From Burkholderia glumae LMG 2196 = ATCC 33617 (GTDB lineage: Bacteria; Pseudomonadota; Gammaproteobacteria; Burkholderiales; Burkholderiaceae), in contig NZ_CP009435.1 of assembly GCF_000960995.1 (NCBI RefSeq), forward strand, positions 992,001 through 1,056,000: a stretch of DNA of 64,000 nt, read 5' to 3'. The notes under the pieces are model-generated. The model did not search any database, was not told where the DNA came from, and saw only the letters and a list, made by a program, of their open reading frames with translations. Shown here in pieces: positions 44,121-53,409 of the stretch; position 1 is the first letter of the stretch, and each line of letters begins with the position of its first letter. Made by a program: the position numbers and the translations under genes.

Positions 44121-44612
44121 TCAGCGCACCTCGTAGCGGCCGTTGCCGGTGCCGACGATGGTCACGCTGCCGATCCCGGAATAGAGCGTGATGCGCACCG
44201 GCACGTCGACCGGTTCGGTGCCGAACACGATCCGCGTCGCCGGCGTGTCGGAGCCGGGATAGTCGATCGACGCGCCCGTCACGCCGCCGTCCCAGTCACG
44301 CGGGCGATAGAGGTCGTCGCGCAGCGTGTGCCAGCCGTCCTCGCCGCGGATGTCGAAACGGAAGCCGTGGTCGGTCGGCTGCCAGGCGATCGGCCGCGCG
44401 CGCACCTGCGCCTCGTCGCCGGCGCTCTCGAGCAGCAGCGCCACGCGCTGCGCCTCTTCACGCAGGTCGGTGCGCGGATTGCGGTGCATCGTCAGGGTCG
44501 CCGCCGAGACCAGGATTCCCGCGATCACGAGCACCACCAGCATCTCGAGCAGCGTGAAGCCGCGCATCCGCGAGGGCGGATGACGCAGCGCGGTGGTGCC
44601 GGGGGCTCGCAT
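44121..44612 (-). CDS. gspH: Type II secretion minor pseudopilin GspH
   Basis: 163 residues. Prepilin signal RGFTLLEMLVVLVIAGILVS with the +5 Glu; globular GspH domain (QRVALLLESAGDEAQVRARP, YRPRDWDGGVTGASIDYPGS). Just downstream of gspG. Minor subunit connecting the tip to the GspG shaft. Confidence 0.93.
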   Translation of the reverse strand: MRAPGTTALRHPPSRMRGFTLLEMLVVLVIAGILVSAATLTMHRNPRTDLREEAQRVALLLESAGDEAQVRARPIAWQPTDHGFRFDIRGEDGWHTLRDDLYRPRDWDGGVTGASIDYPGSDTPATRIVFGTEPVDVPVRITLYSGIGSVTIVGTGNGRYEVR

Positions 44613-44658
44613 GTCGGGCGTGAGGCGCGCGGAGGATCGCAGGCGACGGGGCGAACGG

Positions 44659-45111
44659 CTACTGCCAGGAGCCGATGTCGGCGTCGTTGTTCTCGCCGCC
44701 TTCCTTGGCGTCGGCGCCGTAGCTGAACACGTCGATCTCGCCGTGCACGCCGGGGTTCAGGTACTTGTACGGGTTGCCCCACGGATCGTTCGGCAGGCGC
44801 TCGAGATAGCCGCCGTCCTTCCAGTTGTTCGGCACCGGGTCCACCGTGGGCTTCGCGATCAGCGCCTGCAGGCCCTGCTCCTGGGTCGGATAGCGGCCGT
44901 TGTCGAGGCGGTAGAGCTTCAGCGCCTGCATGATGGTGCCGATGTCCTGCTTGGCCGCGACACGGCGCGCTTCGTCGGGGCGGCTCATGATCTTCGGCAC
45001 GATCAGCGCCGCGAGAATGCCGAGAATCGCGATCACGACCATGATTTCGATCAGCGTGAAACCGCGTTGGCGGCGTGCGACCGGCGTGCGTCGATTGATC
45101 CACGTTTGCAT
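44659..45111 (-). CDS. gspG: Type II secretion major pseudopilin GspG
   Basis: 150 residues from ATG 45111. Prepilin signal RQRGFTLIEIMVVIAILGIL; calcium-binding C-terminal region (NDPWGNPYKYLNPGVHGEID, SYGADAKEGGENNDADIGSW) as in other GspG proteins. Main building block of the pseudopilus. First gene of the gspG-N run; its promoter region is shared with the divergent gspC. Confidence 0.96.
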   Translation of the reverse strand: MQTWINRRTPVARRQRGFTLIEIMVVIAILGILAALIVPKIMSRPDEARRVAAKQDIGTIMQALKLYRLDNGRYPTQEQGLQALIAKPTVDPVPNNWKDGGYLERLPNDPWGNPYKYLNPGVHGEIDVFSYGADAKEGGENNDADIGSWQ

Positions 45112-45260
45112 GAGTGAAACCTCTCTTTCAAAAACCATCGATAACGTTGACGAGGCCCGGCGGACACCCTGGCCCGCCCGGCGAAGCCGCATTGTAAGAC
45201 GGGCCCCGCCGAGGGCATTCACTCAACGCAAAATTCATAATCATCCGTACAATAGCCCGC
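45112..45260. promoter_or_regulatory. Divergent gspG/gspC promoter region
   Basis: 149 bp. TTACAAT at 45191-45197 on the minus strand is a good -10 for gspG. On the plus strand TACAAT at 45248-45253 ends only 7 bp before the gspC ATG, implying a leaderless gspC transcript if used. No convincing -35 for either. Confidence 0.45.
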
Positions 45261-45671
45261 ATGAACGCGCTCTCGATCCGGATCCTCTCCCTCGCCCTCT
45301 TCGCGGCCTTGTGCGCGACGGCCACCTACTGGGCCATCACGCTGTCCGCGCATCAGGCCCCGCTGCCGGCCGCCGCCGTGCGCGCACCGCTGCGCACGGA
45401 GGACGCCGCCGTGCTGTTCGGCGGGCAGCTCACGCACAACCCGGTGGAGGACGTCCACCTGTTCGGCATCCTCGCGCTGCGCCAGGGCGCCGCCGCGATC
45501 GTCGGCATCGGCGACAATCCCACCCGCACCATCACGATCGGCGACCAGATCGCGCAGGGCACCAAGCTCGCCGAGGTCCGCGCCCGCTCGATCATCATCG
45601 ACCGCAAGGGCGCGCGCACCGAAATCTTCCTGCCCGCCAACACGCCCGGCCCCGCGATCTACGTCCGCTGA
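45261..45671 (+). CDS. gspC: Small type II secretion protein GspC, inverted within the cluster
   Basis: 136 residues. N-terminal membrane segment (ILSLALFAALCATATYWAIT), then only the homology region (DAAVLFGGQLTHNPVEDVHL, RTITIGDQIAQGTKLAEVRA). There is no PDZ or coiled-coil domain as in the roughly 270-residue GspC of enterobacteria. It is transcribed opposite to all other gsp genes, lying between gspF and gspG. It links the inner-membrane platform to the GspD secretin. Confidence 0.85.
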   Translation: MNALSIRILSLALFAALCATATYWAITLSAHQAPLPAAAVRAPLRTEDAAVLFGGQLTHNPVEDVHLFGILALRQGAAAIVGIGDNPTRTITIGDQIAQGTKLAEVRARSIIIDRKGARTEIFLPANTPGPAIYVR

Positions 45672-45752
45672 GCTGAGCCGCGGCTCGCCACGCATTGCCG
45701 CCGCCCCTGCCACGGGTCGCCTGCCGGCGACCCATTCGCATCGGGCCGCGCC

Positions 45753-46970
45753 TCACTGCACCATGTTGTTCAGCTCGATGATCGGCAGCATCACCGCCAG
45801 CACGATCACCAGCACGATGCCGCCCATCGCGAGGATCAGGAGCGGTTCGAGCAGGCTCGTCATGAACATGGTGCGCCGCTCCAGCTCGCGCGCCTCGCCC
45901 TCGGCGGCGCGGTCGAGCATGGTGGTCACGTCGCCCGTGGCCTCGCCGGAGCGGATCAGGTGGACCAGCACGGGCGGGAACGACTTGACGTGATTGAGCG
46001 CGCGCGACAGCGAGGTGCCCTCGCGCACGCGCACGATCGCGTCGTCGATGTTGCCGCTCATGGCGCGGTTCGACAGCGTCTCGCCCGCCGCCTGCAGCGC
46101 GCGCAGGATCGGCACGCCGGCCGCGGTCAGGATCGCGAGCGTGCTGGCGAAGCGCACCGTGTTGTAGCCGCGCACCAGCTTGCCGGCGAGCGGCGCGCCG
46201 AGCAGCCAGCGGTCGAACGCGAGCCGCGGGCCGGGGCGCGAGAGCGTGGCCTTCACGAGCCAGGCGACGAGCCCCACGCCCAGCAGGATCGCCCACCACC
46301 AGTGCCGCACGAACGCCGACAGCGCCATCATCACGATGGTCAGGAACGGCAGCTGTTGCTTGGTGCTGGCGAACACGTTGACGACCTGCGGCACCACGTA
46401 GCTGAGCAGGAAGGTGACGATGCCGAGCGCGATCAGCGTGACGATGCCGGGGTAGGTGAACGCCAGCACGATCTTCTGCTTCAGCGCGTTGCGCTGCTCG
46501 ATGTAGTCGGCAAGGCGCGACAGCACGATGCCGAGCTTGCCGGTGTGCTCGCCCGCGGCCACCAGCGCGCGATAGATTTCGGGGAAGTCGCGCGGATGCT
46601 CGGTCAGCGCGCTCGCGAGCGAATGGCCGCCGAGCACCTCGGCGCGGATCGCCGCCATCAGCTCGCGGATGTAGTCGCGCTCGGCCTGCTCGGTCAGCAC
46701 CGCGAGCGCCTCGCCGAGCGGCAGCCCGGCTGTCAGCAGGCTCGCGAGCTGGCGCGTGAGGATTGCCTGCTCGCGCTGCGAGAGCTTGCGGCCGATCGAC
46801 AGGCGCTGCTTGCGCTCGCCGCGCGAACGGTTGGCGGCCGGCTCGACGACGAGCGGCGTGAGCCCCTGGCCGCGCAGCTGGCCGCGCGCGGCGCGCGCGC
46901 TGTCTGCCTCGATCACGCCCTTCTGGGGGCGCCCGCCTGCGTCGATCGCTTCGAAACGGAATGCCGGCAT
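45753..46970 (-). CDS. gspF: Type II secretion inner-membrane protein GspF
   Basis: 405 residues, normal length. Two repeated cytoplasmic domains (LSQREQAILTRQLASLLTAG, LPLGEALAVLTEQ) with three membrane segments (IVTLIALGIVTFLLSYVVPQ, WWWAILLGVGLVAWLVKATL, LLILAMGGIVLVIVLAVMLP). Platform protein interacting with GspE and GspL. 4 bp after gspE. Confidence 0.96.
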   Translation of the reverse strand: MPAFRFEAIDAGGRPQKGVIEADSARAARGQLRGQGLTPLVVEPAANRSRGERKQRLSIGRKLSQREQAILTRQLASLLTAGLPLGEALAVLTEQAERDYIRELMAAIRAEVLGGHSLASALTEHPRDFPEIYRALVAAGEHTGKLGIVLSRLADYIEQRNALKQKIVLAFTYPGIVTLIALGIVTFLLSYVVPQVVNVFASTKQQLPFLTIVMMALSAFVRHWWWAILLGVGLVAWLVKATLSRPGPRLAFDRWLLGAPLAGKLVRGYNTVRFASTLAILTAAGVPILRALQAAGETLSNRAMSGNIDDAIVRVREGTSLSRALNHVKSFPPVLVHLIRSGEATGDVTTMLDRAAEGEARELERRTMFMTSLLEPLLILAMGGIVLVIVLAVMLPIIELNNMVQ

Positions 46971-46974
46971 CGCG

Positions 46975-48459
46975 CTATGCGCCTCCCGTCACGCGCAGCA
47001 CTTCCTCGAGCGAGGTGTTGCCCGCCGCGAGCCAGCGCTCGGCGTCGTCGCGCAGCGTGCGCATGCCGTTCTCGCGGCCCGCGCGCAGGATTTCCGAGTC
47101 GGGCGCGTTGTTGTGGATCTGCGCGCGGATCGCCTCGTCCACCACCAGCAGCTCGTATACGCCGCGCCGGCCGGTGTAGCCGGAATGGCCGCACTTCTCG
47201 CAGCCGACCGGGTGATAGAGGGTGCGCCCGTCTTCCTCGCGCGGCTCCTTGCAGACCGGGCAGAGCTGGCGCACCAGACGCTGCGCGAGCACGCCGAGCA
47301 GCGACGAGGCGAGCAGGTACGGCTCCACGCCCATGTCGGTCAGGCGCGTGACGGCCGACGCCGCGTCGTTGGTGTGCAGCGTGGCCAGCACCAGGTGGCC
47401 CGTCAGCGACGCCTGCACGGCGATCTGCGCGGTCTCGAGATCGCGGATTTCGCCGATCATGATCACGTCCGGGTCCTGGCGCAGGATCGAGCGCAGCGCA
47501 CGCGCGAAACTCATGCCGATCTTCTCGTTGACCTGGGTCTGGCCGATGCCGGACAGGTCGTATTCGATCGGATCCTCGACCGTCATGATGTTGGTGGTCG
47601 CGGTCTCGAGCCGCGACATCGCGGCGTAGAGCGTGGTGGTCTTGCCCGAGCCGGTCGGGCCGGTCACCAGCACGATGCCGTGCGGGCGCGCGATCAGCTT
47701 GTCGAACTGCACCAGGGTGTCGCGGCCCATGCCGAGCGCCTCGAGGTTCAGGCGCTGCGCGTCCTTTTCCAGCAGACGCAGCACCGCGCGCTCGCCGTGC
47801 CCGGTGGGCAGCGTCGAGACGCGCACGTCCACCGGACGGCCGCCGACGCGCAGCGTGATGCGGCCGTCCTGCGGCAGGCGTTTCTCGGCGATGTCGAGCT
47901 GCGCCATGATCTTGATCCGCGAGATCAGCGCGCCATGCAGCGCCTTCTTCGGGCGCACCACGTCGCGCAGCGTGCCGTCCACGCGGAAGCGCACCACCGA
48001 CGCGTTCTCGAAGGGCTCGATGTGGATGTCCGAGGCCTGTTCGCGCGCGGCCTGCGTGAGCAGCGCGTTGATCATGCGGATGATCGGCGCGTCGTCCTCC
48101 GATTCGAGCAGGTCCTCCACCTCGGGGATGTCCTGCATCAGCCGCGACAGGTCCACCTCGCCCTCGACCTCGCCAACCACCTGCGCCGCGCTGCCGTCCT
48201 GGCGCGCATAAGCGGTGTTGATGGCCTGCGCCAGTTCGTCGGCGGGCAGCCGGCGCGCCGTCAGCGCGCCGAAGTTGCGCGCCACCTCGGCGAGCGCGGC
48301 ATCGGTGGTGCGCTCGCTGATCCAGACTTCTAGCGCATCGCCGTCCTGTTGCGCGACGAGGATCTGGCCGGCCCGCGCGAAGCCGTACGGCAGCAGCCGC
48401 GCGGCCACCGCGGACGGGGCCGCCGGCTCGCCCGGCGCGGCGCTGGCGAGCTCGCTCAC
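46975..48459 (-). CDS. gspE: Type II secretion ATPase GspE
   Basis: 494 residues from GTG 48459, overlapping the gspD stop (GTGA); the longer frame upstream has no homology. N-terminal domain, then the ATPase: Walker A GPTGSGKTTTLYA, Asp box TVEDPIEY, Walker B DPDVIMIGEIRD and His box LVLATLHTNDA. The zinc finger with four cysteines is present (QLCPVCKEPREE, VGCEKCGHSGY). It powers pseudopilus assembly. Confidence 0.97.
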   Translation of the reverse strand: MSELASAAPGEPAAPSAVAARLLPYGFARAGQILVAQQDGDALEVWISERTTDAALAEVARNFGALTARRLPADELAQAINTAYARQDGSAAQVVGEVEGEVDLSRLMQDIPEVEDLLESEDDAPIIRMINALLTQAAREQASDIHIEPFENASVVRFRVDGTLRDVVRPKKALHGALISRIKIMAQLDIAEKRLPQDGRITLRVGGRPVDVRVSTLPTGHGERAVLRLLEKDAQRLNLEALGMGRDTLVQFDKLIARPHGIVLVTGPTGSGKTTTLYAAMSRLETATTNIMTVEDPIEYDLSGIGQTQVNEKIGMSFARALRSILRQDPDVIMIGEIRDLETAQIAVQASLTGHLVLATLHTNDAASAVTRLTDMGVEPYLLASSLLGVLAQRLVRQLCPVCKEPREEDGRTLYHPVGCEKCGHSGYTGRRGVYELLVVDEAIRAQIHNNAPDSEILRAGRENGMRTLRDDAERWLAAGNTSLEEVLRVTGGA

Positions 48460-50774
48460 GGCTGCGCTCCCGGCGAGGCGATGCCCGGCGTGGGCACCGG
48501 CGTCGTCACGGCCGGCGCGGGCTGGCTGGCGGCCGGCGGCGTGGCCGCGCCGGCGCTGGCCGGCACCGGCGGATAGCCGGGCCGGCGCGTCATGCGCGTC
48601 AGGTCGAACAGGTTCGCGGCCGGTGCGACGCCTTCGTCGGGGCCGAGCGGCATCGGCGGCGTGACCGGATCGTCCTTGTCGCGAATCAGGTTGTTGTCGG
48701 TGCGATATGCGCCCTGCACGCCCTGGATGTAGTCGTAGCGGTTCGCGGTGATGGCCTGCGTGGTGGCGTGGTCGGTCAGGATCACCGGACGCAGGAACAC
48801 CATCAGGTTGGTCTTCTGGCGCTGCTTGCCTTCGGAGCGGAACAGCTGGCCGATCCAGGGAATATCGCCGAGCAGCGGCACCTTGTTGTTGCCGACCTGA
48901 TAGTTGTCCTGCATCAGGCCGCCGAGCACGATGATCTCGCCGTTGTCGCAAAGCACGGTCGACTGGATCGAGCGCTTGCTGAAGGTCGGCACGCCGACCG
49001 CGGTCGAGGACGTGGTGGACGGCACCACCGCCGAATCCTCGGTGTAGATCTGCAGCTTGAGGATCCCGCCTTCGGTGATCTGCGGCTTGACGTGCAGCGT
49101 GAGGCCCACGTCCTGGCGGTCGAAGGTGTTGAACGCGTTGCTCGAGTTGCCGCTCGTCAGGTTCGAATACGAACCGGTGGCGATCGGCACGTTCTGGCCG
49201 ACCACGATCTTCGCTTCCTCGTTGTCGAGCGTGACGAGGTTAGGCGTGGACAGCACGTTCGCGTCGCTGGAGCCCGAGAACGCCTGCAGCAGGGCGCCCA
49301 GGCCGGTGATGCCGAACATGTTCTTGAGCCAGCCGATGTTCAGGCCCGGCGTCAGCGAGGCCGCCGCGGCCGCCCCGCCGTTGGCGCCGCCCGCCGAGCC
49401 GGCGGCCGCCGCGGCGGTCAGCCCGGTGATCGTGTTGCCTAGGCCCGAGACGTTGGTGCCGAGCGAGCTGCCGGCGTAGAGCGCGTTGTTGGCCACCTGC
49501 CACTGGATGCCGAGGTTCGCCGAGGTGTTCGAGTTCAGCTCGACGATCAGCGCCTCGATGTAGACCTGCGCGCGCCGCTCGTCGAGCTGGTCGACCACCG
49601 CGCGCAGGTTCCGGTAGACCGGGTCCGACGCGGTGATGATCAGCGAGTTGGTGGCCGCGTCGGCCTGGATCATGCCGCCCGGCTGGTTGTCGTCGCTCTT
49701 GTCCTTGTCGCCGCCGAGGAAGCCGTCGTTCTTGCCGCTGCCGCTGCCGTAGCCGCCGCTGCCCGACCCCGACGACATCGACGACGAACCGGACGGCAGC
49801 GGCGCGGTGCCGGAGGTGCCGGTCGAGAAGCTGCTGCCGCTCGAATTGCCCTGGTTGAACGAATTGGCGTCGTTCGAGGACGCCGAGCTGCCGCTGTCGC
49901 CCTTGCCCATCATGCCGCGCAGGGTCTTCGCCAGCTTCACCGCATCGGCATTGCGCAGCCGGATCACATGCATGTTGCCGGGTGCGGCGCTCGGCGCGTC
50001 GAGCTGCGCGAGCAGGCGCCGCGCGGAGGCGAGGCGCGAGGCGTTCGAGGCGCGCAGCAGGATCGAGTTGGTGCGCGGATCGGCGCTCACGTTGACCTTC
50101 AGCGTCGCGTCGGTATTGCCGATCGCGCCCGGGTCGAGCAGCTTGCCGAGCTGGCTGGCGATGTCGATCGCGTTGGCGTTCTTGAGCGGCACCACCACCA
50201 CCTGGGTGCCGGCCGCGTTGTCGATGCCGGCGATGATCTGCGCGATGCGGCGTATGTTGTCGGCGTAATCGGTCACCACCAGCGTGTTGTTGGCCGGATA
50301 GGCCGTCACGGTGTTGTTCGGGGAGATCAGCGGACGCAGCACCGGCAGCAGGTTGTTGGCCGATTCGTTGTGCAGCTCGAACACCTGCGTGACGACCTGA
50401 TCGCCATTGGCCCGCGGCGTGTTGCCGACGTAGGTCGGCACGCCCTGCAGCTTCGCGTCGGCCTCCGGCACCACCTTGAGGACGCCGTGGTCCTGCAGCA
50501 GCGAGAAGCCCTGCATGCGCAGCGCCGACTGCAGGGTCTTGAGCGCCTGCTCCTCGGGCACCGAGTGCTCCGAGACGAGGTTGAGCTGGCCCTTCACGCG
50601 CGGATCGACAATGATCGTCTTGCCCGTGGCGGCGCCGATCGCCTTCGCGACCTGGTCGATGTCGGCATTGACGAAGTTGAGCGTGACCTGGGCGTGCGCG
50701 GCCTGCGAGGCGACGATTCCGGCGACGACGAGAGCCTGGGCAGCGCGCCGCATAGCAAAACGAATGGTTGTCAT
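48456..50774 (-). CDS. gspD: Type II secretion outer-membrane secretin GspD
   Basis: 772 residues from ATG 50774 (MTTIRFAMRRAAQALVVAGI). Signal peptide, then N0 (VTLNFVNADIDQVAKAIGAA), N1-N3 repeats, a long Ser/Gly-rich linker inside N3 (about 300-370), and the secretin core (ANVLSTPNLVTLDNEEAKIV, VGLTLHVKPQITEGGILKLQ, VPLLGDIPWIGQLFRSEGKQ). The Pro/Ala-rich C-terminal tail may bind a pilotin. First gene of the gsp cluster. Confidence 0.97.
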   Translation of the reverse strand: MTTIRFAMRRAAQALVVAGIVASQAAHAQVTLNFVNADIDQVAKAIGAATGKTIIVDPRVKGQLNLVSEHSVPEEQALKTLQSALRMQGFSLLQDHGVLKVVPEADAKLQGVPTYVGNTPRANGDQVVTQVFELHNESANNLLPVLRPLISPNNTVTAYPANNTLVVTDYADNIRRIAQIIAGIDNAAGTQVVVVPLKNANAIDIASQLGKLLDPGAIGNTDATLKVNVSADPRTNSILLRASNASRLASARRLLAQLDAPSAAPGNMHVIRLRNADAVKLAKTLRGMMGKGDSGSSASSNDANSFNQGNSSGSSFSTGTSGTAPLPSGSSSMSSGSGSGGYGSGSGKNDGFLGGDKDKSDDNQPGGMIQADAATNSLIITASDPVYRNLRAVVDQLDERRAQVYIEALIVELNSNTSANLGIQWQVANNALYAGSSLGTNVSGLGNTITGLTAAAAAGSAGGANGGAAAAASLTPGLNIGWLKNMFGITGLGALLQAFSGSSDANVLSTPNLVTLDNEEAKIVVGQNVPIATGSYSNLTSGNSSNAFNTFDRQDVGLTLHVKPQITEGGILKLQIYTEDSAVVPSTTSSTAVGVPTFSKRSIQSTVLCDNGEIIVLGGLMQDNYQVGNNKVPLLGDIPWIGQLFRSEGKQRQKTNLMVFLRPVILTDHATTQAITANRYDYIQGVQGAYRTDNNLIRDKDDPVTPPMPLGPDEGVAPAANLFDLTRMTRRPGYPPVPASAGAATPPAASQPAPAVTTPVPTPGIASPGAQP

Positions 50775-51155
50775 GAGGTGGGTGATCGATGCCGGGGTGT
50801 AGCCGTATCCGACGGTGGAGCGTAACAACATTGAGCAAAAAACGGACATTAACAGCTTTTCGTGTCCGAAATATCACATTGGCCCGAGCGCCTTCTTACT
50901 TTTTAAGCCGCACGCATCATTCCGAGCGCGGCCGCTTGCCGCCACGTCAGATTTTGGAAAGATTTTGCAAGGAAACGGAATAAAAAGTCAGAAAGCGCCG
51001 CTTGCCCGGCGCACTGCGCGGGCGTCCGGGGACGGTGGCGCAATGCGACGAGGCACCGGTATGATACGGGCGGCGCGCGGTCCCGGCGCAAAAACCGTGG
51101 TGCGGGTTTTCCCCCCCTGAATCGCTGTCTTTTCCCGTCTTTGGATGGCTTCCTA
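50775..51155. other. Divergent intergenic region between gspD and the lytic transglycosylase gene
   Basis: About 380 bp. The middle is AT-richer than its surroundings. TATGAT at 51060-51065 is a possible -10 for the plus-strand gene. GGAATAAA occurs near 50978 but without the CGTCTC partner seen at the ECF promoters. No supported ORF. Confidence 0.4.
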
Positions 51156-51614
51156 ATGCGAATTAGGTCTGTTCTCCTCGTGTTCTCGCTGCTGGCCGCC
51201 GGCGTGGCCAGCGCGCCTGCGCACGCCGACTGCTATGACGAGGCGGCCAGGTATCAGAAGGTCAATCCGCTGATCCTGCGCGCGATCGCGTGGCAGGAAT
51301 CCCACAATACACCCGACGCGATCAACCGGAATGCGAACGGATCGACCGATTACGGGATCATGCAGATCAACTCGATCCACCTGTCGCGTCTGGCCCAATA
51401 CGGCATTACGAAAGACACACTGATGCAGCCGTGCAAGAACGTCTACATCGCCGCCTGGCACCTGCGCCAGAAGATGAACAAGTACGGCAACACCTGGGCC
51501 GCGATCGGCTCGTACCATTCGGAAACGCCGTCGCTGCGTGACAAGTACGCAAGGCAAATCGCCGCGATCCTCTCGAAATGGCACCTGCTGCCGGCCGAGA
51601 ACGCGCCGCGCTGA
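51156..51614 (+). CDS. Secreted lytic transglycosylase (IagB/VirB1-like)
   Basis: 152 residues from ATG 51156. Signal peptide (LLVFSLLAAGVASAPAHADC). SLT fold: NPLILRAIAWQESHNTPDAI with the catalytic Glu, NGSTDYGIMQINSIHLSRLA, AAWHLRQKMNKYGNTWAAIG and SYHSETPSL. It cleaves peptidoglycan, probably to make room for a trans-envelope machine. It lies next to the T2SS cluster, divergent from gspD, so a role in T2SS assembly is a reasonable guess. Confidence 0.9.
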   Translation: MRIRSVLLVFSLLAAGVASAPAHADCYDEAARYQKVNPLILRAIAWQESHNTPDAINRNANGSTDYGIMQINSIHLSRLAQYGITKDTLMQPCKNVYIAAWHLRQKMNKYGNTWAAIGSYHSETPSLRDKYARQIAAILSKWHLLPAENAPR

Positions 51615-51926
51615 AGCGCCGCGATAGCTCGAGGCCTCGCGACTGCGCGGATTGCCGCCGGGCATGAGCCGGCGGTGTCGCGCGACGCTGCGCCGCCGCC
51701 CGCGCCGGCCCGATCCGCTCACGCCACGAGGCACGCATAACGAAGCGCAGCGCCGGTGCCGCCGAGAGGCGGCGGCACCGGCCAGGCCCCCTGGCGGCCC
51801 GGCGCGCACGCCGGGTTTTCCGTTTGATGCACAATGTGCGGCATTCGCGCTGCCATGCCCGGGCCGCCGACGCTTGCCGGGCGCCGGCAGCGCCGCTACC
51901 GTCAATTTTCCTGGGACCGCACCGCC
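51615..51926. other. Intergenic region before the COG0523 GTPase
   Basis: About 310 bp, GC-rich. A short palindrome GCACAATGTGC lies at 51829-51839, just after TTTGAT; it may be part of the promoter. I see no Zur-type operator and no gene. Confidence 0.4.
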
Positions 51927-53276
51927 ATGAACTCGCCGCTGCCCGTTACCGTGCTGTCCGGCTTCCTCGGCGCCGGCAAGACCACGCTGCTGAACCACGT
52001 CCTCGCCAACCGCGAGGGCCTGCGGGTGGCCGTGATCGTCAACGACCTCGCCACCGTCAATATCGATGCGTCGCTCGTCAAGGGCGCGGCCGGCCTGTCG
52101 CAGGCCGAGGCGCGGCTCGTCGAGATGTCGAACGGCTGCATCTGCTGCACGCTGCGCGACGATCTGCTGGTCGAGATCCGCCGGCTCGCGGCCGGGCGCG
52201 CCGAGCGTCCGCTCGACGCGATCCTGGTCGAATCGACCGGCATCGCCGAGCCGATGCCGATCGCCGAAACCTTCTCGTTCGTCGACGACGAGGGCGTCTC
52301 GCTCGAGGACCTCGCGCGGCTCGACACGATGGTCACCGTGGTCGACGCGTTCAATTTCCTGCGCGACTACGGCTCCGACGAAGGCCTGGCCGATCGCGGC
52401 CTGGTCGGGAGCGACGAGGACGACCGCACGCTGGTCGAACTGCTGATCGAGCAGATCGAGTTCTGCGACGTGCTGGTCATCAACAAGGCCGACCTCGTCG
52501 ACGCCGACGAACTCGCGCGCCTGCAGCGCATTCTCGCGAGCCTCAATCCGCGCGCGCGGCAGCTGGTGAGCCGCTTCGGCGAGGTGCCGATCGCCGAGGT
52601 GATCGGCACCGGGCGCTTCGATTTCGAGGCCGCGGCGAACGCGCCGGGCTGGCTCGCCTCGCTCGAGCACCATCATCATCACGATCACGACGGCGACGCG
52701 CCCTGCGATGCCGAGCATGCGCGCGCGCACGGCTTGCCCGACGAGTTCGGTATCGGCAGCTTCGTCTATCGCGCGCGGCGGCCGTTTCATCCGCAACGTT
52801 TCTGGGCGCTGCTGCACGAGGAATGGCGCGGCGTGCTGCGCAGCAAGGGCTTCTTCTGGCTCGCCACGCGCCACGACATCGGCGGCTCGCTGTCGCAGGC
52901 AGGCGGCGTCTGCCGGCACGGACCGGCCGGACTCTGGTGGGCCGCGCAGGATCGCGCGGAATGGCCCGAGGACGATCCCGCGCTGCTCGACGAGATCGCC
53001 GCGGACTGGCATGGCGAGCCCGGCGACACCACGGTCGGCGACCGCCGCCAGGAACTGGTGCTGATCGGCATAGGCCTGGACGCCGATGCATGGCGCGCCA
53101 AATTCGATGCCTGCCTGCTCGACGACGCCGAATACGCGGCGGGCGAGAGCGCCTGGCGCGCGCTGCCCGATCCGTTTCCGGCCTGGGACCTCGACGAGCA
53201 CGATCACGACGACGAACACCACGACGACGAGCATCACGGCCGAAGCGGGGACGAGGAAATCGTTCATCGCCACTGA
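51927..53276 (+). CDS. COG0523 (CobW/YjiA-like) metal-chaperone GTPase
   Basis: 449 residues from ATG 51927. P-loop LSGFLGAGKTTLLNHVL; metal-binding CxCC motif in MSNGCICCTLRDDLL; switch region ILVESTGIAEPMPIAE; NKAD for guanine binding; C-terminal CobW_C domain (PFHPQRFWALLHEEWRGVLR). A His-rich cluster near residue 250 (EHHHHHDHDGD) and a His/Asp/Glu-rich C-terminus suggest zinc or nickel binding. It probably delivers metal to a client enzyme under limitation. No zinc-dependent partner is adjacent. Confidence 0.9.
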   Translation: MNSPLPVTVLSGFLGAGKTTLLNHVLANREGLRVAVIVNDLATVNIDASLVKGAAGLSQAEARLVEMSNGCICCTLRDDLLVEIRRLAAGRAERPLDAILVESTGIAEPMPIAETFSFVDDEGVSLEDLARLDTMVTVVDAFNFLRDYGSDEGLADRGLVGSDEDDRTLVELLIEQIEFCDVLVINKADLVDADELARLQRILASLNPRARQLVSRFGEVPIAEVIGTGRFDFEAAANAPGWLASLEHHHHHDHDGDAPCDAEHARAHGLPDEFGIGSFVYRARRPFHPQRFWALLHEEWRGVLRSKGFFWLATRHDIGGSLSQAGGVCRHGPAGLWWAAQDRAEWPEDDPALLDEIAADWHGEPGDTTVGDRRQELVLIGIGLDADAWRAKFDACLLDDAEYAAGESAWRALPDPFPAWDLDEHDHDDEHHDDEHHGRSGDEEIVHRH

Positions 53277-53362
53277 ACGCGGCCGGCCGCGCCTGTCTCA
53301 AAAACGCTGCGACGGCGGCGACGGCCGCACCCGCACGAATCAGGCGGGGCGCAGCGAGGACG

Positions 53363-53392
53363 AAAAAAAACCCGCCTGTCGGCGGGTTTTTC
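53363..53392. terminator. Bidirectional terminator between the GTPase gene and HU
   Basis: AAAAAAAA-CCCGCC-TGTC-GGCGGG-TTTTT. A perfect stem with poly-A on one side and poly-T on the other serves both converging genes. Confidence 0.92.
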
Positions 53393-53409
53393 GCTCACAA
53401 GCGCGTCGT

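Noticed and set aside
50970..51010. Further ECF promoter upstream of the transglycosylase gene
   Set aside because: GGAATAAA is present but the CGTCTC partner at the right distance is missing.
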